Assembly (NCBI GenBank): GCA_965230045.1
Contig: OZ245940.1
Coordinates: 5,079,138-5,143,137, forward strand
Source: G963662905 sp965230045
Lineage (GTDB): Bacteria > Bacteroidota > Bacteroidia > Bacteroidales > WRLA01
Length of the DNA: 64,000 nucleotides
Direction: 5' to 3'
Within the stretch, counting starts at the first letter, position 1; each line of letters begins with the position of its first letter. The position numbers and the translations under genes are program-made. Of the stretch, positions 17,555 through 26,299 are shown in pieces. The notes beneath the pieces were generated by a model, which had not been told where the DNA came from, did not search any database, and was given only the letters and a program-made list of their open reading frames with translations.

Positions 17555-19335
17555 GCTTCGTTTTTTTCAGATTTTACAAAAGCCTTAACCACTTTACAGG
17601 GCGAGCTGCTTTCATTTAATAAAGTATATTTTTTGCATGCGGCCGGAATGACAAAGGTTTCCGCGAAATTAAACCGCTGCTTTAAACCCTGCGCTGTCTC
17701 CAAAATCAATGATGTTCCCTCAACCAGCATCATTACATGGCACTGATTGTTCGTTTCTACCTCCACAGATGATGCAAATTCAAAGCGGTGTACATCATAA
17801 AAATGCGCCCTGTGTGTAGGTAAGTGAATCAGCCTCCAATCATCACCCTGATCTATTAAAGCCGGTTTTGAAATATGCTCCCGCGGCACAAGACTGCCCT
17901 TTCTGCTGAAATCAAGGTTTTTAAATCCACGTTCGATATTTAAAGGCCTTGGATTTCCTTCCAGATCAAGACGAAGCCAGTCATAAAGCTTAAAGGTAAA
18001 AATATAAGGGGTTGAGCTAATCTCCAGTACCAGATTGTTTTTACCGGATCCGTGGATCGTTCCACTTGGAATAAGGAACAAATCGTGTTTGCTTGCTTTT
18101 TCGGAATGCACGAATTTATCAATTTCCACCTTGGCCGAATCAGCATAACTATCTTCCAGTTCCGAACGGAATTTTTCCGGATCAACATCCTCCCTGAAGC
18201 CCAGATAAACATCTGCATCCTCTTTGGTGTCCAGGATGTAATAACATTCGTCCTGGGTAAAAGATTCCCCGAATTCGTTCTCAAAATACTCCTGCTGAGG
18301 ATGCACCTGAACCGAAAGATTGCCCCCATCAAAGGTGTCGAGGAAATCGAAGCGAATGGGAAAATCGTAACCAAAACGCCCGGCGGCCTCGCCCAACACA
18401 TTTTGATATTCCCGATACATCAGAAAATCGAATGATACTTCCAGCATTTTTTCCTGATCGTTGAGCATTAGTCCGTTCTCAGGTACGATCAACTCAAAAG
18501 ACCATGCATAATTCGGAACATCGGGATTGAGCTTTTTGATGTTTTCTTTCATCCACTGACCGCCCCACGGACCGGGCTCAAACCAAGGCCGAACCCTGAA
18601 AAAATTCCGGCTCATCTCTTTCAGGCTGTTTCTTAAGCAATTACCCGATGTCCAATATGGATTTTCTGTCCTTTGATCGTCCATGATTATGTCGATATCC
18701 GGGAGGATCTGCTGCTTGTGTTTATTCAAAACCACCCAATCCACAAAATAAAACCGCTTATACATTTTCTTTGGAGCGAATGTTGTAGTCGCACCAAGGT
18801 TTGTGATGGAAGCTGCCCGCATTCGGAACTGAAGCTCGTTTTTGGGGAGATCAACATAAAGCAATGGTCCGTCCCAATTGCAGAGCGATGCCCCACTTCC
18901 GTAGAGTATATTCAATGCTGCCTTTGAATCCGGCCTCAGCTGTTTAAGATTTTCCTTGACAAAGAAATCCTCCAGATCAAGATTCGTCTTTTTGCCGAAA
19001 AGAGGATCATCGCCGCCCAGGAAAGGCTCAATGAGTCTGTCAATTGCTTTGCTTTCCTTTAAAGCCACGGAAACATCAAAGCATAATACTTTAATGCCTT
19101 TTTTGCTGAGCGCGTCACTAAGATTTGCAATCAAAGCCTCCCATTGCACGCCAATATAGCCATCGATAACGGCCGTTTTTTGCATTGCCAGATAATCGGC
19201 AAGCGCATTGTAACCACTTTTAATCGAAGCTGTTGGCACTTCAAAGCCCGGATAAATATCATAATCACCAGCTTGGGTTTTTTGAACCAGCTCCGGGAGC
19301 AAAAACTGTGTTGTCTTTCTAATATCTGGATTCAT
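17551..19335 (-). CDS. Class I mannose-6-phosphate isomerase with degenerate kinase-like N-terminus
   Basis: A 594-residue cytoplasmic protein converting mannose-6-phosphate to fructose-6-phosphate. The isomerase part starts near residue 250. It has the zinc-binding 'QVHPQQ' (H345), 'ECYYILDT' and the catalytic region 'LIPSGTIHGSG', followed by a cupin-like tail. Residues about 1-240 are extra: typical single-domain enzymes have 310-400 residues. This part resembles a uridine/nucleoside-kinase fold ('AVIDGYIGVQWEALIANLSDAL', 'LLYVDLPKNELQFRMRAAS') but lacks the glycine-lysine P-loop, so it is unlikely to be an active kinase. Long forms of this kind occur in Bacteroidota. The 3' end overlaps the sugar porter by 4 bases and the start overlaps the ROK gene by 17 bases. 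Confidence 0.85.
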   Translation of the reverse strand: MNPDIRKTTQFLLPELVQKTQAGDYDIYPGFEVPTASIKSGYNALADYLAMQKTAVIDGYIGVQWEALIANLSDALSKKGIKVLCFDVSVALKESKAIDRLIEPFLGGDDPLFGKKTNLDLEDFFVKENLKQLRPDSKAALNILYGSGASLCNWDGPLLYVDLPKNELQFRMRAASITNLGATTTFAPKKMYKRFYFVDWVVLNKHKQQILPDIDIIMDDQRTENPYWTSGNCLRNSLKEMSRNFFRVRPWFEPGPWGGQWMKENIKKLNPDVPNYAWSFELIVPENGLMLNDQEKMLEVSFDFLMYREYQNVLGEAAGRFGYDFPIRFDFLDTFDGGNLSVQVHPQQEYFENEFGESFTQDECYYILDTKEDADVYLGFREDVDPEKFRSELEDSYADSAKVEIDKFVHSEKASKHDLFLIPSGTIHGSGKNNLVLEISSTPYIFTFKLYDWLRLDLEGNPRPLNIERGFKNLDFSRKGSLVPREHISKPALIDQGDDWRLIHLPTHRAHFYDVHRFEFASSVEVETNNQCHVMMLVEGTSLILETAQGLKQRFNFAETFVIPAACKKYTLLNESSSPCKVVKAFVKSEKNEA

Positions 19336-20200
19336 TTATATTCAATTTTGTACTTAAGGCTGCACCTGCTATGGCAGAATAATTGTTGTCTTTGGCCTTG
19401 ATCACAGGGCATCCGGTTTTTTGAAGCAAATGCGGTGCAAAATAGGCCCAGGCTTTGCTGATATTGCCACCAATCACACAACATTCAGCCCGATTATTAA
19501 CGACAAATTGGTGCAGGAATTTACCCAAATCATTCCCAAACCCTTCAAACAATTCAATGGCTACTGCATCCCCTGATTCAGCCAATTCTGTTAGGTCTTT
19601 TACATTGGTGATTTGATTCCTGCTCCACGCATTATAGGTTTTTACAAACCAACGGGTAGAGAAATAATCATCCGCTATGGATTCCTTATAGGGAAAATGA
19701 TAAAGCATCTCAGATTGAGGTAGGCCATCGTGAATAAAAGTGCTGCCAAAACCGGTTCCCAGGGTAATGGCCAATATCCGGCTGAACTTATCAGATATAT
19801 TGGAATATTCGCCAAGGGCAAATGCAGAAGCATCATTGATGAAACTTAGATCTGATAAAGCTACCTTAAGATTCGTGCTAAGGTATTGCCCGACATTTAT
19901 CCCAAAAAGATGATCAAATTTCCCAACATTCAGGATTTTCGAGATTCCTTTTTCATAATCAAAGGGACCGGGAACAGCAATCCCAATGCCGGAAACAGCA
20001 GTTGTTGAGCAGGCAAACAATACTTGTTGCATCAGCTCAGACCAAGCTTCCAGGATATGAGAGGCAGGAGCTTGTGCATCTGTTTTTCGCTCACGATATG
20101 ATTCAGCAACAACAGCCTTTTTACCCATATCAACCAGCGCAGCAGAAATATGTGAACCGCCGATATCGACACCAATGCTATATTTTATTTTTTGTGTCAT
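19319..20200 (-). CDS. ROK family sugar kinase (probable hexokinase/mannokinase)
   Basis: A 293-residue protein of the actin-like ATPase fold. The first phosphate loop is 'IGVDIGGSHISAAL' near the N-terminus, the catalytic Asp lies in 'FINDASAFALGEY', and a second phosphate loop is 'LTLGTGFGSTFIHDG'. The usual ROK zinc motif (CxCGxxGC) is absent; the equivalent stretch reads 'YKESIADDYFSTRWF'. Given its operon with a mannose-6-phosphate isomerase it most likely phosphorylates mannose (or glucose) at the 6-position. No DNA-binding domain is present, so it is a kinase rather than a NagC-type repressor. It overlaps the regulator gene by 4 bases and the isomerase gene by 17. Confidence 0.85.
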   Translation of the reverse strand: MTQKIKYSIGVDIGGSHISAALVDMGKKAVVAESYRERKTDAQAPASHILEAWSELMQQVLFACSTTAVSGIGIAVPGPFDYEKGISKILNVGKFDHLFGINVGQYLSTNLKVALSDLSFINDASAFALGEYSNISDKFSRILAITLGTGFGSTFIHDGLPQSEMLYHFPYKESIADDYFSTRWFVKTYNAWSRNQITNVKDLTELAESGDAVAIELFEGFGNDLGKFLHQFVVNNRAECCVIGGNISKAWAYFAPHLLQKTGCPVIKAKDNNYSAIAGAALSTKLNINESRY

Positions 20201-20931
20201 GCGTTCCGCTTGATATCAATGGTGTAGGTAAATTTATCGCTGCGGTAGTAGCACAGATTGTACTCAATGATTCGCTCTCCCGGATCAAGCACCAGCCTCT
20301 TCCGGAACAGGATTGGCGCACCCTTTTTCACTTTCAGCAATGATGCTATTTCATTATCTGCTTCTATGGCCTGTATTTCCTCTCTGGATGTCACAGCACG
20401 CGTGGAGTAACGGTTCTCAAGGATTTCGTACAATGGTTGGGAGAAATCCTCGCTTTCCTTTAGTTCAATACGAGGGTGAAAATAGGATTTGAAATAAACA
20501 AAAGGCCCATCTTTATCACCGCGCAGGCGCCTCAGCTCAAGGATTTCCCTGCCTTTGTTTATGTGTAGTTTTTTCGCGATATGCCCGTCTGCCTGAATAA
20601 GGGCCGTTTCTATGCTGAGGTTCTCAAAATGTATGCCCATACGGCTCATTTCTTCCGTAAAACTCGACCAATTGTCCAAACGCGTACTCACATTATTGGA
20701 ACGCACAAAAGTGCCCACGCCTTTCTTCCGGACAAGCGTTCCTTCATAAACCATTTTGTTTGTGGCCTGACGAATGGTATTCCGTGCGATCCCAAGCAAT
20801 TTGGAAAGCTCAACTTCCTTGGGCAAAGGACTTCCATTAATATATTTTTCATCTTTAATCAACTCCCGCAGCAGCTGTTCTACCTGCATGTGCAAAGGCA
20901 GCGGACTTGTATGGTCTATGGATAAGTTCAT
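20197..20931 (-). CDS. GntR/HutC-family transcriptional regulator
   Basis: A 244-residue repressor-type protein and first gene of the sugar operon. Residues about 8-75 form the GntR winged helix ('LPLHMQVEQLLRELI', 'ELSKLLGIARNTIRQATNKMVYEGTLVRKKGVGTFV' region), and residues about 95-240 form a UTRA ligand-binding domain ('LRRLRGDKDGPFVYFKSYF', 'YNLCYYRSDKFTYTID'). Relatives bind phosphorylated sugars. A perfect inverted repeat 4 bases before the start codon overlaps the predicted -7 box, indicating autoregulation of the whole regulator-kinase-isomerase-porter operon. Confidence 0.9.
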   Translation of the reverse strand: MNLSIDHTSPLPLHMQVEQLLRELIKDEKYINGSPLPKEVELSKLLGIARNTIRQATNKMVYEGTLVRKKGVGTFVRSNNVSTRLDNWSSFTEEMSRMGIHFENLSIETALIQADGHIAKKLHINKGREILELRRLRGDKDGPFVYFKSYFHPRIELKESEDFSQPLYEILENRYSTRAVTSREEIQAIEADNEIASLLKVKKGAPILFRKRLVLDPGERIIEYNLCYYRSDKFTYTIDIKRNA

Positions 20932-20935
20932 GTAC

Positions 20936-20957
20936 TATGTTTAAATGTTCAAACATA
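20936..20957 (-). promoter_or_regulatory. Operator/promoter of the GntR operon
   Basis: A 22-base palindrome TATGTTT-N8-AAACATA with perfect 7-base arms, ending 4 bases before the regulator's start codon. On the minus strand its first half plus one base (TATGTTTG, 20957-20950) is also a perfect TAnnTTTG -7 box. A repressor bound here would block RNA polymerase directly. Confidence 0.65.
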
Positions 20958-21230
20958 CTACAAATTTTTTAATATCAATGAAAAAGCGAAATAATTTTGA
21001 AAATTACGTAATACTCCAACTGAAATTGCATCAAGTACAAAACACGAAACTGCCCCCCTGTTCACGGGCTTAGCTTGGCGCAATTCGTCTATAAAGTCTC
21101 CTGAAATTTCGGGATTGCTCAAGATTTAAATTCTCATCCTGCACCTACTGGAATTCGATTTAGATTTTCACACATACTTCGACGGCGCTTAGCATAGCAT
21201 ATGGGATTTGAATTTTATAAAGCATACTCC
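20958..21230. other. Intergenic region between divergent regulators
   Basis: Sequence between the GntR operon and the DUF6377 regulator. It is of mixed composition with no recognisable gene, and no strong hairpin was seen. Confidence 0.5.
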
Positions 21231-21273
21231 GGACATTATGGACAGAAGCTCATTAGTATTTTTTCTATTTTTG
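21231..21273 (+). promoter_or_regulatory. GGACATTATGGACA site and candidate -7 box of the DUF6377 gene
   Basis: The 14-mer at 21231-21244 is identical to that at 16208-16221. A TAnnTTTG-type box (TATTTTTG) lies at 21266-21273, about 20 bases before the ATG at 21294. The 14-mer would sit near the -35 to -45 position, where an activator could bind. Confidence 0.4.
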
Positions 21274-21293
21274 AGCATAATTCAATACGTCAT

Positions 21294-22943
21294 ATGAGAA
21301 TAACCTTATTACTGTTCCTCTTTTGTGTTTCCTTTAATTTGCAAGCCGATATTCCAATTGACAGCCTTATCAGTAAGCTCGAAAGCACCATGTTACGAAG
21401 AGCTGAATTTGATGCTGTCAAAGAAAAAAAGATCAAGGAATTAAAAAATTTATTAAATAATAAAGAAATTTCACAGGATCAGGAACTGTTTATCACGAAT
21501 CAGCTAATCGATGAATATTCCAAATACACCTTTGATTCTGTTGTATCGTATTTATTAAGAAATATTCAATTGGCTAAAAAAATTCAAAATATAGAAATGA
21601 TAAACAAGCTTAATATATCCATGGCAGATATCATGGCCTCAACAGGGAAATATTTTGAAGCATCAGATTTCTTGAATTGCATTGATCCAAACAGCCTCTC
21701 AAAAACATTGAAAATCAAGTATTTTAAGGCTTTGATCAAAATATATGATGAAATTAGTTTTCATTCCCCTTTTACTGATTTCCATCACAAATTCAGCAAT
21801 AAAGTCAAGGCTTATACAGACTCTATCATTCCGTATTTAGATCCCCAATCGGAAGATTATTTAGCCATTCAGGAAAAAAAATACGTAGATGAGCGCAATA
21901 TTCCGAAAAGCCTGGAGATTAATCATCACCGTTTGGCATTATCAAGGATGGGAAGCAAAGCTTATGCACAGATCACCTACGAACGTTCACTTTTATATCG
22001 GTTAAACAAAAATAAGGAGGAAGAAATGAAATTCTTTTGCCTCTCGGCCATCTCTGATATAATAAGTTCGAATAAGGATAATGCATCCTTAACAGAATTG
22101 GCATTGCTCTTACACAAAAAAGGAGATATTGACCGTGCCAATAATTTTATCAAATTTGCATACGAGGATGCCGTTTTTTTTAATTCAGAGTTGAGATTTA
22201 AACTTCTTTCTGAAATCTTACCAATTATTAAAGACTCTTATCATTCCAAAATAAAAAAACAACAAAACCGACTGAGCATTCTTCTGGTAATAAGCAGCTT
22301 ACTATTAGTTGCTCTTATCGTTTCATTAATTCTGATCCTCAAGCAGGTTGCTGAAGTCAGAAATAAAAAGAATGAGCTATCAAACTTAAACAAACAGCTG
22401 AAAGACCTCAATAAAAGTCTCGCTAAAACCAATGATCAGCTTCAATTTGCGAATCTGGAATTATCAGAATCGAATCATGTTAAAGAGCATTACATTGGCA
22501 ATTTCTTAACGATATGCTCTGATTATATTTACAAGCTGGATCAGTTTAATAAAAAAGTTAATAAGCAGCTGGCGAACAGAAACATAGAAGAATTATTTGC
22601 TGAGACCAAATCAAAAAAGCTCATTGATGCCGAAATCAAAGAGTTTTATGAAAATTTCGATAAGGCCTTTCTGAATATCTTCCCAAACTTTCTAAACGAT
22701 TTTAACCAACTATTGACAGAGGACGAACAAATAGAGCTTAAGAGCGAGGAGCGCTTAAATACGGAATTGAGAATTTTTGCACTCATCAGGTTAGGCATAA
22801 AAGAAAGCTCGCAAATTGCAAAGCTGCTCCGCTATTCTGTAAATACAATTTATAATTATCGTGTGAAGGTCAAAAATAAGGCAAAAGGCGAGCGTGAACT
22901 CTTCGAGAGTGAAGTAATGAGAATAGATGCAATGGGGAAATAA
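21294..22943 (+). CDS. Membrane-anchored transcriptional regulator (DUF6377-type)
   Basis: A protein of 549 residues. The start at 21294 opens a signal sequence ('MRITLLLFLFCVSFNLQA'); an earlier in-frame ATG at 21201 would hide it. A helical, TPR-like periplasmic part of about 320 residues follows, then one transmembrane segment ('LSILLVISSLLLVALIVSLILIL'), a coiled coil and a cytoplasmic domain. The domain ends in a LuxR-like helix-turn-helix ('LRIFALIRLGIKESSQIAKLLRYSVNTIYNYRVKV'). Regulators of this build in Bacteroidota commonly control nearby carbohydrate genes by sensing in the periplasm. The GH3 gene downstream and the GH38 cluster (through the shared 14-mer) are plausible targets; this is inference. 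Confidence 0.8.
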   Translation: MRITLLLFLFCVSFNLQADIPIDSLISKLESTMLRRAEFDAVKEKKIKELKNLLNNKEISQDQELFITNQLIDEYSKYTFDSVVSYLLRNIQLAKKIQNIEMINKLNISMADIMASTGKYFEASDFLNCIDPNSLSKTLKIKYFKALIKIYDEISFHSPFTDFHHKFSNKVKAYTDSIIPYLDPQSEDYLAIQEKKYVDERNIPKSLEINHHRLALSRMGSKAYAQITYERSLLYRLNKNKEEEMKFFCLSAISDIISSNKDNASLTELALLLHKKGDIDRANNFIKFAYEDAVFFNSELRFKLLSEILPIIKDSYHSKIKKQQNRLSILLVISSLLLVALIVSLILILKQVAEVRNKKNELSNLNKQLKDLNKSLAKTNDQLQFANLELSESNHVKEHYIGNFLTICSDYIYKLDQFNKKVNKQLANRNIEELFAETKSKKLIDAEIKEFYENFDKAFLNIFPNFLNDFNQLLTEDEQIELKSEERLNTELRIFALIRLGIKESSQIAKLLRYSVNTIYNYRVKVKNKAKGERELFESEVMRIDAMGK

Positions 22944-23221
22944 ACCAAACACATCCACTTTTTTCACAAACCGACGACACCGCTATAACCCTGTTATTCA
23001 TGTCTATAAGCAAATTTTTATATACATAACATCCACTTTTTCGCTACCTGCCCTATGATTCCCATTGAATTTTTATTCATTTTGTGAAAATAATTTTTGG
23101 CAGAGCTCAGCCCAGATGTGGCCAATCTGCTTAAATCAATTCTGTTTATGAAAAATCATATCACGGTGTTTAATAGCATAATTCTTGTTCAATTATTCAA
23201 TAATCTTAATTCTGCACAATA

Positions 23222-23434
23222 ATGGAAAAAGTTTGGACTGAAAGAAGGATATGCACCGAAGATCAGCTTATCCGGATAATGCCCAATGAAGATCATGATT
23301 GTGTTTTGATACAAATTCATGAATTAAACGATGAAAAAAGCAAATGCCAAATATACCTATCCTACGATGAAGCAACTATGCTGGCAAAGCAATTATGTGG
23401 TTTTGTAGATGATAACCCAAGCAGTACCGAATAA
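23222..23434 (+). CDS. Small conserved-looking protein of unknown function
   Basis: A 70-residue protein starting at an ATG with no obvious Shine-Dalgarno site. It has no signal peptide or membrane segment. The sequence reads as one small alpha/beta unit ('EDHDCVLIQIHELND', 'CQIYLSYDEATMLAKQLCGFV'). I do not recognise the family. It lies in the 589-base gap between the regulator and the GH3 gene, on the same strand. A 13-base direct repeat (ACATCCACTTTTT at 22951 and 23029) precedes it. Confidence 0.55.
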   Translation: MEKVWTERRICTEDQLIRIMPNEDHDCVLIQIHELNDEKSKCQIYLSYDEATMLAKQLCGFVDDNPSSTE

Positions 23435-23532
23435 TTTTATCAGATGAAACTACGTTTTATTGAAGTGCATGAAAATTATAGTTTTAATTTCCTTTCGCAG
23501 AGCGGTAACCAATAAAAATAAAATATTATCAC

Positions 23533-25803
23533 ATGAACAAGCGCATATTACCAACAAACAGTTATTACAATTTTAATTCAGCAAAGGGTCTTTTATTGAT
23601 CGTTTCCATAATTATCTTTTTATCGTTTTCAGCTCAAAGCCAGGATAAAAAACCGATTTACTTAGATGATAACCAACCTATTGAGCAACGTATTGAAGAT
23701 GCTCTTAGCCGGATGACGCTTGACGAAAAAATAGCGATGCTTCATGCCCAATCAAAATTTAGCTCAAAAGGTGTAGCACGATTGGGCATTCCGGAATTAT
23801 GGACGTCTGATGGTCCCCACGGCATTCGCCCGGAAGTATTGTGGGATGAATGGGTACAAGCAGCCTGGACAAATGATTCCTGCACGGTATTTCCTGCTTT
23901 AACATGCCTCGCTGCAAGCTGGAACGAAGATATGTCATTGCTCTATGGCAGGTCTATCGGTGCGGAAGCCCGATACCGTGACAAGGATATTCTATTGGGC
24001 CCTGGGGTAAATATCTACCGCTCACCCTTAAATGGTAGAAATTTCGAATATATGGGCGAAGATCCTTTTTTAGCTTCTAAAATGGTTGTTCCCTATATTA
24101 AGGGGGTACAGGAATACGGAGTGGCCACATGTGTTAAGCATTTTGCCCTGAACAACCAAGAGACTAACCGCCATACAACAAATGTTAATCTGGGCGACAG
24201 GGCATTGTATGAAATTTATTTGCCTGCTTTTAAAGCCGCAGTAATTGATGGTGGAAGCTGGTCCATCATGGGCGCATATAATCTGTACAAAGGCCAGCAT
24301 GCTTGTCACAATGAGTATCTTTTAAAAGATATTTTACGCGATGAGTGGGGCTTTGATGGCGTTGTTGTTTCTGATTGGGGCGGCACACACGATACCCTTG
24401 AAGCCATTTATAACGGACTTGACCTTGAATTCGGCACATGGACAGATGGGTTAACACGTGGAGCAAGCAATAGTTACGATAACTACTATCTCGCCAGGCC
24501 GTATCGTGAGCTGATCAAATCAGGGAAAGTGGGCACGGAAGAACTGGATCAGAAAGTCAGGAATATTCTTCGGTTGATTTTTAGAACAGCCATGAACCGC
24601 AATAAAAAATGGGGCTCTTTTGGGTCGGAAGAACACGCTTTGGCAAGCCGGCGGATAGCTGAAGACGGAATCGTATTGCTACAGAATAATGGTGACGTTC
24701 TACCCATAAATCCGGATGAAGCTTTGAAAATCGCCGTGATTGGAGAGAATGCCATTAAAATGATGACTGTTGGAGGAGGCAGCTCCTCACTAAAAGCCAA
24801 ATATGAAATATCTGTATTGGAAGGTATCAAAAACAGGATTGAACCAAAAGCTGAAGTTACTTATGCACGCGGCTATGTTGGAGATGCGAGCGGCAACTAT
24901 AATGGCGTTGTTACCGGACAGGATTTATCGGTTTCCAAATCGGCAGAAGAACTCTTCGAAGAAGCAGTAGCATTGGCCAAAAAATCTGATTACGTTATTT
25001 TTGTGGGCGGTTTGAATAAAAGCCCCCATCAGGATTGCGAAGATGCTGACCGGAAAGAACTGGAACTTCCATATATTCAAGACAGCTTAATCATTGCTTT
25101 GGCGAAAGTAAATAAAAACCTAATAGTGGTTAATATATCAGGTAATGCTGTTGCAATGCCATGGGTAAAAGAGGTTCCTGCCATTGTTCAGGGTTGGTAT
25201 CTCGGTACTGAAGCAGGAAATGCCATTGCATCCGTACTCTTCGGAGATGTGAACCCATCAGGGAAATTACCTTTTACTTTCCCTGTAAAACTTGAAGATA
25301 ACGCAGCACATGCAATGGGAGAATTTCCCGGTAAAAACGGGCAAGTAAATTATAATGAAGGAATACTTATTGGTTACCGATGGCATGACACAAAAAAAAT
25401 TAAGCCCCTGTTTTGCTTTGGCCATGGCTTAAGCTATACAGAATTTGAATATAGTGACCTGTCATTAGACAAAAAGAAAATGAATAAAGACGGGCAGATT
25501 GTAGTTTCTTTAAAGCTTAAAAACACAGGCGACAGAGCAGGAAGTGAAGTGGTGCAACTTTATATTGCAGACAAAAAATCATCATTGCCACGACCTGCAA
25601 AAGAATTAAAAGCCTTTAAGAAAGTAGCATTGAGCCCAGGAGAAGAGCAAACAGTAAAATTCACCATAAATAAAACGGCTTTAAGTTACTTCGACGACAA
25701 GCTTCATGAGTGGGTTGCAGAACCCGGAAAATTTGAAGCCATAATTGCCGCTTCATCTTCGGATATAAAAGGTAAATTAGGTTTTACGCTTATCAACGAT
25801 TAA
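23533..25803 (+). CDS. GH3-family beta-glucosidase/beta-glycosidase, exported
   Basis: A 756-residue enzyme with a signal sequence around residues 15-36 ('GLLLIVSIIIFLSFSAQS'). Domain order is a GH3 N-terminal barrel (about 50-370) with the nucleophile region 'GVVVSDWGGTHD' (D281), a GH3 C-terminal alpha/beta domain (about 395-620, 'IAVIGENAIKMMTVGGGSSS') and a fibronectin-III-like tail ('NTGDRAGSEVVQLYIAD'). Length is normal for BglX-like enzymes. It should cleave beta-linked oligosaccharides in the periplasm. No T9SS tail is present. It follows the small 70-residue gene and the DUF6377 regulator on the same strand. Confidence 0.9.
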   Translation: MNKRILPTNSYYNFNSAKGLLLIVSIIIFLSFSAQSQDKKPIYLDDNQPIEQRIEDALSRMTLDEKIAMLHAQSKFSSKGVARLGIPELWTSDGPHGIRPEVLWDEWVQAAWTNDSCTVFPALTCLAASWNEDMSLLYGRSIGAEARYRDKDILLGPGVNIYRSPLNGRNFEYMGEDPFLASKMVVPYIKGVQEYGVATCVKHFALNNQETNRHTTNVNLGDRALYEIYLPAFKAAVIDGGSWSIMGAYNLYKGQHACHNEYLLKDILRDEWGFDGVVVSDWGGTHDTLEAIYNGLDLEFGTWTDGLTRGASNSYDNYYLARPYRELIKSGKVGTEELDQKVRNILRLIFRTAMNRNKKWGSFGSEEHALASRRIAEDGIVLLQNNGDVLPINPDEALKIAVIGENAIKMMTVGGGSSSLKAKYEISVLEGIKNRIEPKAEVTYARGYVGDASGNYNGVVTGQDLSVSKSAEELFEEAVALAKKSDYVIFVGGLNKSPHQDCEDADRKELELPYIQDSLIIALAKVNKNLIVVNISGNAVAMPWVKEVPAIVQGWYLGTEAGNAIASVLFGDVNPSGKLPFTFPVKLEDNAAHAMGEFPGKNGQVNYNEGILIGYRWHDTKKIKPLFCFGHGLSYTEFEYSDLSLDKKKMNKDGQIVVSLKLKNTGDRAGSEVVQLYIADKKSSLPRPAKELKAFKKVALSPGEEQTVKFTINKTALSYFDDKLHEWVAEPGKFEAIIAASSSDIKGKLGFTLIND

Positions 25804-25863
25804 TAGCATAAATTACTTTTTTTCAATGAGTTGAATAGAGAAGTTTCATCTGAAACGAACAGT

Positions 25864-26280
25864 TTATATTTCTTTCAACATAGCTCTGGTGTCAATAAGC
25901 GGCAGAATCGCGCCATGAAGCGATGTGCCCCTGAATTGGCTGAACATCATGCCCCGGACAGTTGATATTGTGACCGAATTAAAAGTATTGATCACCGGAG
26001 ACGGGAGAACCGTTTTTTTCTCTGCATCCATATGTTCGGACAAGTTGTGGACAGAAAAGATGCAGCCGGCCTTGAAAAACCCAAGGCGGGATTCTTTGTC
26101 CTGCGATAAAATCTCAATAGAACAAATGACCTGAATAAGATTTTCTTTTATGTTGGTTCTGTGTTCCAGATTAACATTAAAATTAAAACGAACCGGTGCA
26201 ATTTTTTCGATGATGTGATGATAAAGTGCAACACCCTGTATTTCAATACCTTTTAATTGGAATTTGATTTCTTTTTCCAT
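25864..26280 (-). CDS. SecB-like chaperone of a toxin-antitoxin-chaperone (TAC) module
   Basis: A 138-residue protein resembling SecB in strand pattern and in its C-terminal signature: 'ISTVRGMMFSQFRGTSLHGAILPLIDTRAML', which corresponds to the SecB stretch ending in a 'LPxIDP'-like motif. A general export SecB would be expected near unrelated housekeeping genes. This one is the last gene of an operon after a toxin and an antitoxin, 19 bases beyond the antitoxin stop. In the Mycobacterium tuberculosis HigB-HigA-SecB system the chaperone protects an aggregation-prone antitoxin, and the same gene order is seen here. The function is assigned from fold and context. Confidence 0.75.
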   Translation of the reverse strand: MEKEIKFQLKGIEIQGVALYHHIIEKIAPVRFNFNVNLEHRTNIKENLIQVICSIEILSQDKESRLGFFKAGCIFSVHNLSEHMDAEKKTVLPSPVINTFNSVTISTVRGMMFSQFRGTSLHGAILPLIDTRAMLKEI

Positions 26281-26299
26281 GACTAAATGAAGGTGGTTT

